From positions 62,001 through 126,000 of the forward strand of contig NZ_WFKM01000001.1 of assembly GCF_011007365.1 (NCBI RefSeq): 64,000 bases of DNA. The letters are read 5' to 3'. The notes beneath the pieces are model-generated. The model was not told the origin of the DNA, did not search any database, and saw nothing but the letters and a program-made list of their open reading frames with translations. A program made the position numbers and the translations under genes. Positions 54,734 to 63,410 of this stretch are shown here, piece by piece. This DNA comes from Sphingobacterium sp. xlx-96 (GTDB lineage: Bacteria; Bacteroidota; Bacteroidia; Sphingobacteriales; Sphingobacteriaceae). Positions within the stretch are counted from its first letter, which is position 1; each line of letters opens with the position of its first letter.

Positions 54734-56620
54734 ATGCAAGAAAAAGGTAGTATCTCGATCCACACCGAGAATATTTTTCCGGTGATCAAAAAGTTTTTAT
54801 ATTCTGATAACGAGATTTTCTTAAGAGAATTGGTGTCTAATGCTGTGGATGCCTCTCAGAAAATTAAACGGTTATCTTCGCTAGGTCAGTTCAATGGTGA
54901 AGTAGGTGAGCTAGTTGTTGATGTGAAATTTGATGAAGCAGCTAAAACTATTACGATATCGGACAACGGTATTGGTATGACTGCGGAAGAGATCAAAAAA
55001 TACATCAACCAGATTGCATTTTCAGGTGCTACTGAGTTCATGGAGAAATTTAAAGAGGCCAACGATGCGAATGAAATCATTGGGCGTTTTGGTTTAGGTT
55101 TCTATTCGGCATTTATGGTTGCAGATAAGGTGGAGATTGACTCTTTGTCTTACCAAGATGGCGCTGAACCAGCACACTGGACCTGTGATGGTAGTACTTC
55201 ATACGAGATTTCGGAAGGTACGCGTACGACACGTGGAACAGACATTATTCTACATATCAATGCGGATTCCGAGGAATTCTTAAATAAGTTTAAGTTGCAG
55301 CAGATCCTGGATAAGTATGCCAAGTTCTTGCCTGTTCCTATTCGTTTCGGTACAAAAACTACATCGGAGCCAGATGGTGAAGACGAAGAGGGTAAACCTA
55401 AATACAAATCGATTGAAGTTGATAACTTTATTAACAATACAAATCCAGCTTGGACGAAGTCTCCTTCGGAACTGACAGATGAAGATTATCTTTCTTTTTA
55501 CCGCGAGTTGTATCCGCAGTCAATGGATGAACCTTTATTCTGGATCCATCTGAATGTCGATTATCCATTCAACCTGACAGGTATCCTTTATTTCCCGAAA
55601 ATAAAGAACGAGCTAGAAATTCAGCGTAATAAGATTAAGCTTTACTCGCGTCAGGTATTTATTACAGATGAGGTGAAGGATATCGTTCCTGAGTTTTTGA
55701 TGTTATTGCACGGTGTTATTGACTCTCCGGATATTCCATTAAACGTATCACGTTCATTTCTACAGGCAGATGGTAATGTGAAGAAAATTAATAACTATAT
55801 CACGAAGAAGGTTGCGGATAAACTGCAGGAAATATTCAAATCGGATCGTAAAGGATTTGAAGAAAAATGGACAGATATCGGTCTTTTCATTAAGTACGGT
55901 ATGCTGAGTGATGAAAAATTTGCAGATAAAGCAAATGATTTCTGTTTATTAAAGAACACATCCAACGAAAGTTATACCCTGAAAGAATATTATGAAAAAG
56001 TAAAGGATATTCAGGTAGATAAGGATGGTAATATTGTATACCTATACAGCTCAGATGTCGCCCAACAAGATGGTTTTATCACCACGGCTGCTGCTAAGGG
56101 ATATGATGTATTGGTGCTGGATGGACCTTTGGATACGCATATTACTTCGTATTTGGAGCAAAAAGGTGGCGAAAAAGTTCAGCTAAAACGCGTTGATTCG
56201 GATGTCATCGATAAGTTGATCCAGAAAGACGAGAAAATTGAATTGGTGTTGAACGAGGAAGAGAGTAAGAAGGCTACTGACCTGTTCCAGAAGGCGATCA
56301 ACCGTCAGGATATGAATGTACAGATCGAAGCATTGAAAGCGGATGAGTTGCCTGTCTCTGTAACGTTAGATGAGTTTATGCGTCGCATGAAAGATATGGC
56401 GAAGACGGGTGGTGGAATGGGATTCTATGGTAGTATTCCGGACAACTATAAAGTTAGCGTAAATGGTAACCATCCGTTGGTAAAGCGTATCATAGAAAGT
56501 GGTGAAGAAGAAGGTGAAAAATTGGCTAAACAGGCTTTTGATTTGGCTTTATTATCGCGAGGATTGCTTACTGGCGCTGATTTGACTTCGTTTGTGAAGC
56601 GAAGTGTAGAGATGATTTAA
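54734..56620 (+). CDS. htpG: Molecular chaperone HtpG (Hsp90)
   Basis: The 628-residue chaperone shows the GHKL ATPase motifs of Hsp90: IFLRELVSNAVDASQKI, ITISDNGIGMTAEEI and GRFGLGFYSAFMVAD. The middle domain includes FNLTGILYFPK and SRQVFITDEVKDIVPEFL, and a C-terminal dimerisation domain follows. It helps fold or remodel client proteins in the cytoplasm. A composite promoter shared in structure with grpE lies 42-81 nt upstream. It ends at a strong terminator and stands as a single gene. Confidence 0.97.
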   Translation: MQEKGSISIHTENIFPVIKKFLYSDNEIFLRELVSNAVDASQKIKRLSSLGQFNGEVGELVVDVKFDEAAKTITISDNGIGMTAEEIKKYINQIAFSGATEFMEKFKEANDANEIIGRFGLGFYSAFMVADKVEIDSLSYQDGAEPAHWTCDGSTSYEISEGTRTTRGTDIILHINADSEEFLNKFKLQQILDKYAKFLPVPIRFGTKTTSEPDGEDEEGKPKYKSIEVDNFINNTNPAWTKSPSELTDEDYLSFYRELYPQSMDEPLFWIHLNVDYPFNLTGILYFPKIKNELEIQRNKIKLYSRQVFITDEVKDIVPEFLMLLHGVIDSPDIPLNVSRSFLQADGNVKKINNYITKKVADKLQEIFKSDRKGFEEKWTDIGLFIKYGMLSDEKFADKANDFCLLKNTSNESYTLKEYYEKVKDIQVDKDGNIVYLYSSDVAQQDGFITTAAAKGYDVLVLDGPLDTHITSYLEQKGGEKVQLKRVDSDVIDKLIQKDEKIELVLNEEESKKATDLFQKAINRQDMNVQIEALKADELPVSVTLDEFMRRMKDMAKTGGGMGFYGSIPDNYKVSVNGNHPLVKRIIESGEEEGEKLAKQAFDLALLSRGLLTGADLTSFVKRSVEMI

Positions 56621-56643
56621 TCATTCTAAAAAAATAATTACTT

Positions 56644-56679
56644 AATCCTCATTGTGTTATTATGCAATGAGGATTTTTT
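56644..56679 (+). terminator. Terminator of htpG
   Basis: AATCCTCATTG (56644-56654) and CAATGAGGATT (56665-56675) form a perfect 11-bp stem followed by TTTTT. Confidence 0.92.
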
Positions 56680-56689
56680 GTTAAAAATA

Positions 56690-56721
56690 TTTGCACTATA
56701 TGAATTAAAAACCTACTTTTG
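56690..56721 (+). promoter_or_regulatory. Bacteroidota-type promoter of tRNA-His
   Basis: TTTG (56690-56693) and TACTTTTG (56714-56721) are separated by 20 nt, an exact match to TTTG-N19/20-TAnnTTTG. The tRNA begins 13 nt later. Confidence 0.85.
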
Positions 56722-56733
56722 TATCACAAACAC

Positions 56734-56808
56734 GGTAGGTATAGCTCAGTTGGTTAGAGCACTAGATTGTGGTTCTAGGGGTCGTCGGTTCGAGCCCGAT
56801 TACTTACC
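56734..56808 (+). tRNA. tRNA-His (anticodon GTG)
   Basis: The cloverleaf starts with the extra G(-1) at 56734 opposite discriminator C73 (56808), the tRNA-His identity pair. Acceptor arms GTAGGTA/TACTTAC pair with one G-U. The anticodon arm CTAGATTGTGGTTCTAG shows GTG. The T-arm is GTCGGTTCGAGCCCGAT. It has its own promoter and terminator. Confidence 0.96.
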
Positions 56809-56815
56809 CGCTTCT

Positions 56816-56849
56816 AAAGGCTTCTCAGTAATGAGAGGCTTTTTTTTTT
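56816..56849 (+). terminator. Terminator of tRNA-His
   Basis: GCTTCTCA and TGAGAGGC pair over loop GTAA (one G-U), followed by ten T residues. It lies between the tRNA and the convergent yqgE gene. Confidence 0.88.
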
Positions 56850-56862
56850 GTATGCTCTTTGC

Positions 56863-57426
56863 TTAATTTAGATAAGGACTTTTCGGGAAATTGGCAACAT
56901 GAGCGTATTTGGGACCGAGACTGATTAATGCTTGTTTCCATAGGGTCTCTCCATCTGTTAGAAATGTGAGTTCTGGTTCAAACGAATTATGCACCGCCCA
57001 GGAATTTTGTTTTATTTCTTCTTCCAATTGGCCTACAGACCAACCGGAATACCCTAAGAAAAATTTTATTTCCTGTGGATAAATAAGATGGTTATCGATT
57101 AATTCTAAAACCTGTTCTAAGTCGCCTCCCCAAAAGAGATCTGTGCCGATTGGCGTACCTCCGCTGATTTTTTGTGGCGTACAATGCAGAAAAAATAAAG
57201 CATCATTTTGTACAGGGCCTCCGATATAAACAGGGAAATCTTTACATGTTATCTCTGCTATGATATCCGATAATAATACATTGGAAAGATGATTTAGTAC
57301 CAGACCTAAAGTTCCTTCTTGGTTGTGTTCACATAGGACAACGACAGAACGTTCGAAATTAGGATCGAGTATGAATGGTTCTGAAATCAATAGACTTCCT
57401 TGTTGGGGGGCATTTTGATTGAACAT
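56863..57426 (-). CDS. yqgE: YqgE/AlgH family protein
   Basis: The 187-residue protein carries the family blocks GSLLISEPFILDPNFERSVV, VLCEHNQEGTLGLVLNHLS, VYIGGPVQNDALFFLH and FFLGYSGWSVGQLEEEIKQN. The fold is known, but the biochemical function of the family is not. A link to transcription control (AlgH) is genetic only. It reads towards tRNA-His and has a free upstream region shared with the divergent pdxH. Confidence 0.92.
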   Translation of the reverse strand: MFNQNAPQQGSLLISEPFILDPNFERSVVVLCEHNQEGTLGLVLNHLSNVLLSDIIAEITCKDFPVYIGGPVQNDALFFLHCTPQKISGGTPIGTDLFWGGDLEQVLELIDNHLIYPQEIKFFLGYSGWSVGQLEEEIKQNSWAVHNSFEPELTFLTDGETLWKQALISLGPKYAHVANFPKSPYLN

Positions 57427-57643
57427 GTTATATCGTAATTATTCTACTATAAACTTAGAAAAATTTGTCTTTATATACAATTGAAGTTAACCGACGGTTT
57501 CTATTGCATGTTAATTGGTGGCTGTTTGGATAAAATCTATAAAAAAGGTCGACATCTTAAAGTGTTGAGGTTAAAAAGGGAGGAAAGATGACAATCTTTT
57601 GTGTCGCATTTAGTAAGTTTGTCAAAGAAACAAAATACAACCT

Positions 57644-58297
57644 ATGGCAATCGATCATAAAAAAATTGCAGCGATTCGTGAAGATTATGTCAAGGACTCT
57701 CTTTCCGAAAAACAGGTTAGTGCTGATCCGCTGCTTCAATTTACCCAGTGGTTTGAACAAGCTATGCATGCCAATGCAATAGAACCGAACGCAATGACAC
57801 TATCTACAATTAGTGAAGGGGGATTTCCTTCATCTAGAATCGTGTTGTTGAAAGATATTAAGGCTGATGGCTTCAGCTTTTTTACAAATTATGAAAGTCA
57901 GAAAGGCTTGGATATGTCACATTGTGCAAATGTGTGTCTGTTGTTCTTTTGGCCCGAGCTGCAACGACAGGTGCGGATAGAAGGTGTGGTCGAGCGTCTA
58001 TGTGAAGAGGATTCGGATGAATATTTTGCTTCGCGCCCAAAGGGAAGCCGGATAGGGGCCTGGGCATCTCCACAGAGTCAAATCATACCTGATCGGGATT
58101 TTTTAGAACAACGTGTGCACTTTTATGAACAGCAGTTTGCGCAATCTGAAAAGGTAGATCGACCTCTCTTCTGGGGAGGATATCTTGTCAAGCCAGTGCG
58201 GATAGAGTTTTGGCAGGGACGAAGTTCTAGATTGCATGATCGCATAGTTTATTTTTTAGAGGAAAATAATTGGGTTATAAACAGGTTGGCACCATGA
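57644..58297 (+). CDS. pdxH: Pyridoxamine 5'-phosphate oxidase
   Basis: The 217-residue FMN enzyme has PFAMTLSTISEGGFPSSRIVLLKDI-like N-terminal blocks (AMTLSTISEGGFPSSRIVLL), FFTNYESQKGLDM, LLFFWPELQRQVRIEG, SRIGAWASPQSQII and the C-terminal GRSSRLHDRIVYF with catalytic Arg/His. It oxidises pyridoxine or pyridoxamine phosphate to PLP, the cofactor of the alanine racemase earlier in the window. Its TGA stop overlaps the ATG of nuoC (ATGA), so the two are translationally coupled. Confidence 0.95.
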   Translation: MAIDHKKIAAIREDYVKDSLSEKQVSADPLLQFTQWFEQAMHANAIEPNAMTLSTISEGGFPSSRIVLLKDIKADGFSFFTNYESQKGLDMSHCANVCLLFFWPELQRQVRIEGVVERLCEEDSDEYFASRPKGSRIGAWASPQSQIIPDRDFLEQRVHFYEQQFAQSEKVDRPLFWGGYLVKPVRIEFWQGRSSRLHDRIVYFLEENNWVINRLAP

Positions 58298-58785
58298 CCT
58301 TGCAAATCAAAGAAGCGGCAGATCAGCTGTTTGGTCAAGATGTTGTCCAAGTAATGGAAACAGGACTTCAGGATACACTAATTGTAAAATGTGAAAAACT
58401 GCAGGAGGTGTGTCTCTGGTTGAGAGATCACCCTAAGTTTTATTTTGACTTTTTGGCTAATATTACAGCGATCGATTATTTTCCGGAATCCAAATTTGGG
58501 GTAGTTTACAATCTAAGTTCTATTCCATTTCAATTGCAGTTGACATTACGTGTGGAGGTAGCGCATAGTCGCAATGTGGACGACCTACCGGAGATTCCTT
58601 CGGTGAGTTCTATATGGCGTACAGCGAACTGGCACGAACGTGAGGCTTTTGATCTTATGGGGATTTATTTTTCGGATCACCCCGATTTAAGACGTATTTT
58701 ATTGCCGGATGATTGGGAGGGATTTCCATTACGTAAGGATTATGAGGATCCGGAAAGCTATCACGGTATTTCCATTAAGAATTAG
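58294..58785 (+). CDS. nuoC: NADH-quinone oxidoreductase subunit C
   Basis: I choose the ATG at 58294, which overlaps the pdxH stop as ATGA; an in-frame ATG at 58270 would overlap more. The 163-residue protein has the 30-kDa subunit signature [20 protein letters not shown] and ends [14 protein letters not shown]. NuoC forms part of the peripheral arm at the quinone site with NuoD. It is a separate polypeptide, not fused to NuoD as in E. coli. No nuoA or nuoB precedes it. Confidence 0.93.
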   Translation: MTLQIKEAADQLFGQDVVQVMETGLQDTLIVKCEKLQEVCLWLRDHPKFYFDFLANITAIDYFPESKFGVVYNLSSIPFQLQLTLRVEVAHSRNVDDLPEIPSVSSIWRTANWHEREAFDLMGIYFSDHPDLRRILLPDDWEGFPLRKDYEDPESYHGISIKN

Positions 58786-58790
58786 ATCAC

Positions 58791-59984
58791 ATGCATATCA
58801 AGTATAATCAAGGATACGAAAGGTATTTGGAAAGAGTACAACAGATCGGCTCGACGGAGATGATTATTAATATGGGACCTCAGCACCCCTCTACACATGG
58901 GGTGTTGCGTTTGGAGCTTGTTACCGATGGGGAGCTTGTCAAAGAGGTGATCCCACATTTGGGATATCTGCACCGCTGTTTTGACAAGCATGCGGAGTCG
59001 ATGAATTATGGTAAAAGTATCCCTTTTACCGATCGATTGGACTATTTGGCTTCTATGAACAATAGCCATGCGTTTGTAATGGGTGTAGAACGTATGTTGG
59101 GGATTGATGATAAGATTCCGAAAAGGGTGGAATATATCCGTGTACTAGTTTGCGAATTGAATCGAATCGCGTCTCACTTGATCGCTATCGGTACCTACGG
59201 AATTGATATTGGAGCATTCACTCCTTTTATGTGGTGTTTTAGAGATAGAGAGCATATTATGAATATGCTTGAATGGGCTTCAGGATCACGGATGTTGTAT
59301 AATTATATCTGGATAGGAGGCCTGTTTTACGATCTACCTGTGGGTTTTGAGCAACGGTGCAAAGAATTCATTGATTATTTCAGACCGAAATTAATGGAGT
59401 TGGATGAATTGTTGTCTACCAATCAGATTTTTATCTCTCGCACCGCTAATATAGGAGTGCTTCCGGCGGATGTGGCTATTAATTATGGTTGTTCGGGACC
59501 GATGTTGCGCGCTAGTGGAATAAAATGGGATCTTAGACGGGTGGATGGTTATTCGGTCTATCCTGAGCTGGATTTTGATATTCCTGTAGGTGAAGGAGTT
59601 ATGGGGCGAGTTGGAGATTCGTGGGATAGGTATAAAGTGCGTGTAGATGAAATCTACGAGTCTGTGAAGATCATTGAGCAATGTCTTGCACGTTTAATGT
59701 CAGACTTTGCGCGTTTGGCTGAGTTCGACCCCCGAGCTATGGTTCCAAAAAAAGTGAATTTAAAGGCGCAGAATTATTATGTTCGAGCCGAAAACCCAAA
59801 AGGTGAACTTGGATTTTATTTTGAAACTAAAGAAAAAACAGATATTCCTTTGCGTTTAAAGGCTAGAGGGCCGAGTTTTAATAATCTTTCTGTTTTACCG
59901 GAACTCGGAAAGGGCGTTCTGATTACGGATCTGATTGCTATTCTCGGTTCTATTGATATTGTGCTTGGAGAGGTCGATAGATAA
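58791..59984 (+). CDS. nuoD: NADH-quinone oxidoreductase subunit D
   Basis: The 397-residue 49-kDa subunit contains [67 protein letters not shown] and the C-terminal [21 protein letters not shown]. All key blocks near the quinone pocket are intact. It follows nuoC by 5 nt. The remaining complex I genes are absent from both sides here, so the pair is separated from its partners on the chromosome. Confidence 0.95.
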   Translation: MHIKYNQGYERYLERVQQIGSTEMIINMGPQHPSTHGVLRLELVTDGELVKEVIPHLGYLHRCFDKHAESMNYGKSIPFTDRLDYLASMNNSHAFVMGVERMLGIDDKIPKRVEYIRVLVCELNRIASHLIAIGTYGIDIGAFTPFMWCFRDREHIMNMLEWASGSRMLYNYIWIGGLFYDLPVGFEQRCKEFIDYFRPKLMELDELLSTNQIFISRTANIGVLPADVAINYGCSGPMLRASGIKWDLRRVDGYSVYPELDFDIPVGEGVMGRVGDSWDRYKVRVDEIYESVKIIEQCLARLMSDFARLAEFDPRAMVPKKVNLKAQNYYVRAENPKGELGFYFETKEKTDIPLRLKARGPSFNNLSVLPELGKGVLITDLIAILGSIDIVLGEVDR

Positions 59985-60015
59985 CGAAAGAAAATGCATA
60001 AAAATGCAAAATATA

Positions 60016-60046
60016 TTTGGAGTTTAAACATAAGTCCTTATATTTG
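60016..60046 (+). promoter_or_regulatory. Bacteroidota-type promoter without a gene before the next terminator
   Basis: TTTG (60016-60019) and TATATTTG (60039-60046) are 19 nt apart, an exact consensus match. Transcription would start near 60052 and meet a terminator at 60083-60115. Confidence 0.65.
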
Positions 60047-60051
60047 TGTTC

Positions 60052-60115
60052 TCATAATTTAAGTTTATAATTGGTTAATAGGAAGTCTGCATCCGCCCGG
60101 ATGCAGGCTTTTTTT
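60052..60115 (+). ncRNA. Candidate small RNA of about 60 nt (or attenuated leader)
   Basis: The interval lies between a consensus promoter and a strong terminator and contains no reading frame of useful length. The RNA would have an AU-rich 5' part of about 30 nt and a GC-rich 3' hairpin. It could equally be a leader that limits read-through into the aspartyl protease gene at 60174. No known RNA family is recognised. Confidence 0.35.
60083..60115 (+). terminator. Terminator downstream of nuoD and the candidate small RNA
   Basis: CTGCATCCG and CGGATGCAG pair over a 2-nt loop and extend with AAG/CTT. Seven T residues follow. Confidence 0.9.
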
Positions 60116-60173
60116 GTGTATGACTTTTTTGAATGCCGCTTTTTACCTAAGTTTAAGTATAAAATAAGAACCA

Positions 60174-61553
60174 ATGCGTATAAGCTTGAATTTTCCTTTT
60201 TCTTGGGCTAATTTTTGTTTCATTCGATTTTTTGTAGGATCGTTACTGATCTTATCGCAATCAATTACGGAGCTTGCTGCACAGCATTGGATTTTTAAAA
60301 GGGATGCAAGCAGTATTGTGATTCCTATTGATATCGTAAACCATATTATCATGCTACCTGTACACTTAAATGGGGAAGAGTTGACTTTTATTCTGGATAC
60401 CGGGGTCAAGGAGACGATGCTATTTGGTGCAGTAGATTCTATTATATTGAAAAACGTATCTTCTTATAATTTCCAGGGATTAGGAGTCGATAGAGGAATA
60501 GAGGGGTTGTTGTCTTTGGATAACGTATTGGTTGTGGGCGATTCTGCCCTTGTTGATCCTGCACATGATCTGTATGTCATCGTAGATAGTACCCTTAATC
60601 TTTCAAAAAATATCGGGGTTCCTATTCACGGTATTCTTGGGAGTAATTTTTTTCAGAATCACGTAGTGCGTATTGATTATATCAAGAAGAGACTGCATGT
60701 CTTTAAATCGACGGAGGGAATGGAAAGATTGCTGCGCAAGTATGTTCCTGTTAAGCTTGATATTGTGAAGGATCGACCATTTATAGATGTGGGCATACAG
60801 GCTGGGGGTAAGAGGTTTGAGGCAACAAGAATGTTAGTTGATCTGGGAAATTCTGATCCTTTGATGATTTTTCCTTCTGTACTAGATGGTTATGTGGTGA
60901 CACCGCCTTATGTTTACGAGTTTTTAGGGCAGGGGTTTAACGGTAATATTTATGGCAAGCGAAATCGAATCGAAGGAGTCACTATAGCTGAATGGCAGTT
61001 TAGAAGATTATTTGTATCTTATCCAGATACCAGTTCTTACAGTGGACGCAGGTTGATCGAGCGAAGGGTAGGTTCGGTCGGCAATCAGATTATGGCGCGA
61101 TTTGATGTTGTTTTTGATTATGCGGATAGTGTGATGTATCTCCGCAAAAACAAGACGTATTCAGATCCTTTTAATATTGACATGAGTGGACTCGAGGTTA
61201 GACATGCGGGGTTTTCCTGGTTGAAAAGTAGGACGGTGAATAAGCCTTTAACGAGCGCATCGGATCAGGGGACCACGATCAATTTGGGCAATGATGTGAT
61301 GTATCAAATTGAATTAGTGCCAGCCTACGTCATACATCATGTACGAGTAGGGTCTCCTGCTTTCTTGGCGGGGGTCAAGACGGGCGATATGGTGCATAAG
61401 ATTAATGGCAAATATGCAGGTAAGATGACTTTGGAAGAGATTAAGGAGAAGCTTCAAGCTCGAGATCAATACGCTGTAAGTCTAGAAGTAAAGCGAGGAG
61501 AGGAGATTGTCAAATTTAGATTTAAACTTATAGATCCAATCCCTTTAAATTAA
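60174..61553 (+). CDS. Retropepsin-like aspartyl protease with C-terminal PDZ domain, exported
   Basis: The 459-residue protein has a hydrophobic signal segment (FFVGSLLILSQSITELAAQ, residues ~19-37). Two related protease halves follow: FILDTGVKETMLFG (D75-T-G) and MLVDLGNSDPLMIFP (D223-L-G), each with a later hydrophobic-Gly block (HGILGSNFF, VGNQIMARF). Residues ~370-459 form a PDZ domain (VRVGSPAFLAGVKTGDMVHKINGK). Two Asp sites in one chain resemble a fused dimer; the second has Leu in place of Thr, so activity should be tested. The substrate is unknown. It is convergent with dnaJ across a shared terminator. Confidence 0.85.
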   Translation: MRISLNFPFSWANFCFIRFFVGSLLILSQSITELAAQHWIFKRDASSIVIPIDIVNHIIMLPVHLNGEELTFILDTGVKETMLFGAVDSIILKNVSSYNFQGLGVDRGIEGLLSLDNVLVVGDSALVDPAHDLYVIVDSTLNLSKNIGVPIHGILGSNFFQNHVVRIDYIKKRLHVFKSTEGMERLLRKYVPVKLDIVKDRPFIDVGIQAGGKRFEATRMLVDLGNSDPLMIFPSVLDGYVVTPPYVYEFLGQGFNGNIYGKRNRIEGVTIAEWQFRRLFVSYPDTSSYSGRRLIERRVGSVGNQIMARFDVVFDYADSVMYLRKNKTYSDPFNIDMSGLEVRHAGFSWLKSRTVNKPLTSASDQGTTINLGNDVMYQIELVPAYVIHHVRVGSPAFLAGVKTGDMVHKINGKYAGKMTLEEIKEKLQARDQYAVSLEVKRGEEIVKFRFKLIDPIPLN

Positions 61554-61586
61554 ATAAGGGCTGTTTTTTACAGCCCTTATTTAATT
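61548..61586. terminator. Bidirectional terminator between the aspartyl protease gene and dnaJ
   Basis: AATTAAATAAGGGCTG and its exact complement form a 16-bp stem with loop TTTTTTA. A/T runs on both sides suit both convergent genes. Confidence 0.92.
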
Positions 61587-62729
61587 TTATTCGAAGTATT
61601 CTTTTATCCGCTCAAAGAACGATTTTTCACTTTTACCTGGTTGAGGTTTGAAGTTTGCCGAACCTTTAAGTCTTTCTAAAAGTTCACGTTCTTCTGAAGA
61701 CACAGCTTTCGGTGTCCAGATATTAATATATATTAATTGATCTCCTTTATGGTACGAATTGACTTCAGGAATACCTTTTCCTTTAAGTCTCAGTATTTTT
61801 CCACCTTGCGTTCCTGGATCAATCTTTATTTTAGCTTTACCATCTATGGTAGGTACTTCTACGCTTGTTCCCAATGCTGCATCCGCAAAGTTGATATATA
61901 AATCATAGATGACATTGATTCCATCGCGTTTGAGAGATTCATGTGGAACTTCTTCTACAAGGATGATCAGATCTCCTGCTATTCCTCCTCTTGGCGCAGC
62001 ATTACCTTTACCTGTCATCGAGAGTTGCATACCTTCGCTGACTCCTGCGGGAATATTTATTGTGATGGTTTCTTCACCACGTTCTAATCCCTCGCCTTTA
62101 CAGGTGGTACATTTGGCAGTGATTTCAACACCTTCACCATTACAGGTCGGACAGGTGCTGGTCGTTTGCATCTGGCCTAAGATGGTGTTAGTAACACGTC
62201 TTACTGATCCGGAACCGCCACATGTGTTACAGGTATGGAAAGAAGATTTGTCTTTAGCACCGGATCCATCACAGGTATTACATACAATCTGTTTATTAAC
62301 TTTAACTTTTTTCTCGGTACCTTTTGCTACTTCTTCAAGTGTTAACTTTACTTTGATACGTAGGTTGCTCCCTTTTTGGACACGACGACCTCCTGAGCGG
62401 GATCCTCCGCCAAAGAAGCTCTCGAATGGATGACCTCCGCCGAAAATATCTCCAAATTGGCTGAATATGTCATCCATATTCATGCCACCACCACCAAAGC
62501 CTCCAGAATTACCGGCATGACCAAATTGGTCATAACGTGCTTTTTTCTCCTGATTGCTTAATATTTCATAGGCCTCGGCTGCCTCTTTAAAATTTTCTTC
62601 TGCCTCTTTATCTCCAGGATTTTTATCCGGGTGAAATTTAATTGCTAGTTTGCGGTAAGCTGATTTTATCTCTGCTGCATCTGCTTGACGAGATACACCG
62701 AGTATATCATAATAATCTCTCTTCGACAT
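61587..62729 (-). CDS. dnaJ: Chaperone DnaJ (Hsp40)
   Basis: The 380-residue type I J-protein has an N-terminal J domain with HPDKNPGD, a Gly/Phe-rich linker ([14 protein letters not shown]), and four zinc motifs ([32 protein letters not shown]). The substrate-binding C-terminal domains follow. It delivers unfolded proteins to DnaK and stimulates its ATPase. It starts 15 nt after grpE on the same strand; dnaK is not in the window. Confidence 0.97.
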   Translation of the reverse strand: MSKRDYYDILGVSRQADAAEIKSAYRKLAIKFHPDKNPGDKEAEENFKEAAEAYEILSNQEKKARYDQFGHAGNSGGFGGGGMNMDDIFSQFGDIFGGGHPFESFFGGGSRSGGRRVQKGSNLRIKVKLTLEEVAKGTEKKVKVNKQIVCNTCDGSGAKDKSSFHTCNTCGGSGSVRRVTNTILGQMQTTSTCPTCNGEGVEITAKCTTCKGEGLERGEETITINIPAGVSEGMQLSMTGKGNAAPRGGIAGDLIILVEEVPHESLKRDGINVIYDLYINFADAALGTSVEVPTIDGKAKIKIDPGTQGGKILRLKGKGIPEVNSYHKGDQLIYINIWTPKAVSSEERELLERLKGSANFKPQPGKSEKSFFERIKEYFE

Positions 62730-62744
62730 TCCTCTTCTTATTTC

Positions 62745-63272
62745 TTATTGTCCTATGACCACTTTAGCAAAACGGATTACTTTATCATTCAGAAAGTATC
62801 CCTTTTCTACCGTGTCTATCACTTTATTCTTAAGATCTTCTGATGGTGCAGGGATACTGGTAATAGCCTCTTGGAAGTCTGGATCGAAAGGTTGCCCTGT
62901 GGTTTCCATTTCTTTAAGACCTTCGTTTTCAAGGAGCTTTCTGAATTTATTATTTACTAAATCAATACCTTGTTTTATCCCTTCGACATCTTGTGCCGTA
63001 GCCATTGCTGCAAGCGCTCTATCAAAATCATCTAACACGGGTAAAAGCTTCGAAATAACCCCTTGACCAGCTGTTTGGATCAGTTCTACACGTTCTTTAG
63101 AGGTTCGCTTTTTATAGTTGTCAAACTCGGCAAATAAGCGGGCATACTTGTCGTTAGCCTCTGCGAGTTGGTTGGTTAGCGATTCTTCAATAGATACTTC
63201 TTCAGCTTCATTTTGGGCTGTATTGTCTTGTGCTAAGTTTTCGTCTTGAATATGTTCTTGTTCGTTCATCAT
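62745..63272 (-). CDS. grpE: Nucleotide exchange factor GrpE
   Basis: The frame is open to an ATG at 63329, but its first 19 residues (MAKFLNIIRKLLKQIKTRV) are basic and hydrophobic and overlap a promoter element. I start at MMNEQEHIQDENLAQD (175 residues), which gives the acidic N-terminus usual in GrpE. The coiled coil (NQLAEANDKYARLFAEFDNYKK) and the C-terminal beta domain (PFDPDFQEAITSIP, VIDTVEKGYFLNDKVIRFAKVVIG) are complete. It drives ADP release from DnaK. dnaJ follows after 15 nt. A palindrome-plus-TGG-N8-TTG promoter lies upstream, as at htpG. Confidence 0.92.
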   Translation of the reverse strand: MMNEQEHIQDENLAQDNTAQNEAEEVSIEESLTNQLAEANDKYARLFAEFDNYKKRTSKERVELIQTAGQGVISKLLPVLDDFDRALAAMATAQDVEGIKQGIDLVNNKFRKLLENEGLKEMETTGQPFDPDFQEAITSIPAPSEDLKNKVIDTVEKGYFLNDKVIRFAKVVIGQ

Positions 63273-63312
63273 CACCCTAGTTTTTATTTGCTTCAATAGC
63301 TTGCGTATAATA

Positions 63313-63352
63313 TTCAAAAATTTTGCCATTATAAAATATCCGACACCTTGTC
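63313..63352 (-). promoter_or_regulatory. Heat-shock-type promoter of grpE-dnaJ, same layout as at htpG
   Basis: On the minus strand GACAAGGTGTC (63352-63342) is followed after exactly 13 nt by TGGCAAAATTTTTGAA (63328-63313). This matches the sigma-54 -24/-12 pattern at 9 positions. The palindrome also forms one arm of a larger inverted repeat (63338-63387) that may act as the ftsE terminator, an alternative explanation for that arm. Confidence 0.55.
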
Positions 63353-63387
63353 AGTATTTTGAGATAAATACGTCCAAAGTGTCGGAT
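63338..63387. repeat. Inverted repeat between ftsE and grpE
   Basis: ATCCGACACCTTG (63338-63350) and CAAAGTGTCGGAT (63375-63387) are complementary with one mismatch over a 24-nt loop. It may be a weak terminator of ftsE or a paired operator. It shares the palindrome of the grpE promoter. Confidence 0.6.
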
Positions 63388-63410
63388 TATGTTTGTTTTT
63401 GTCAGTCTTC

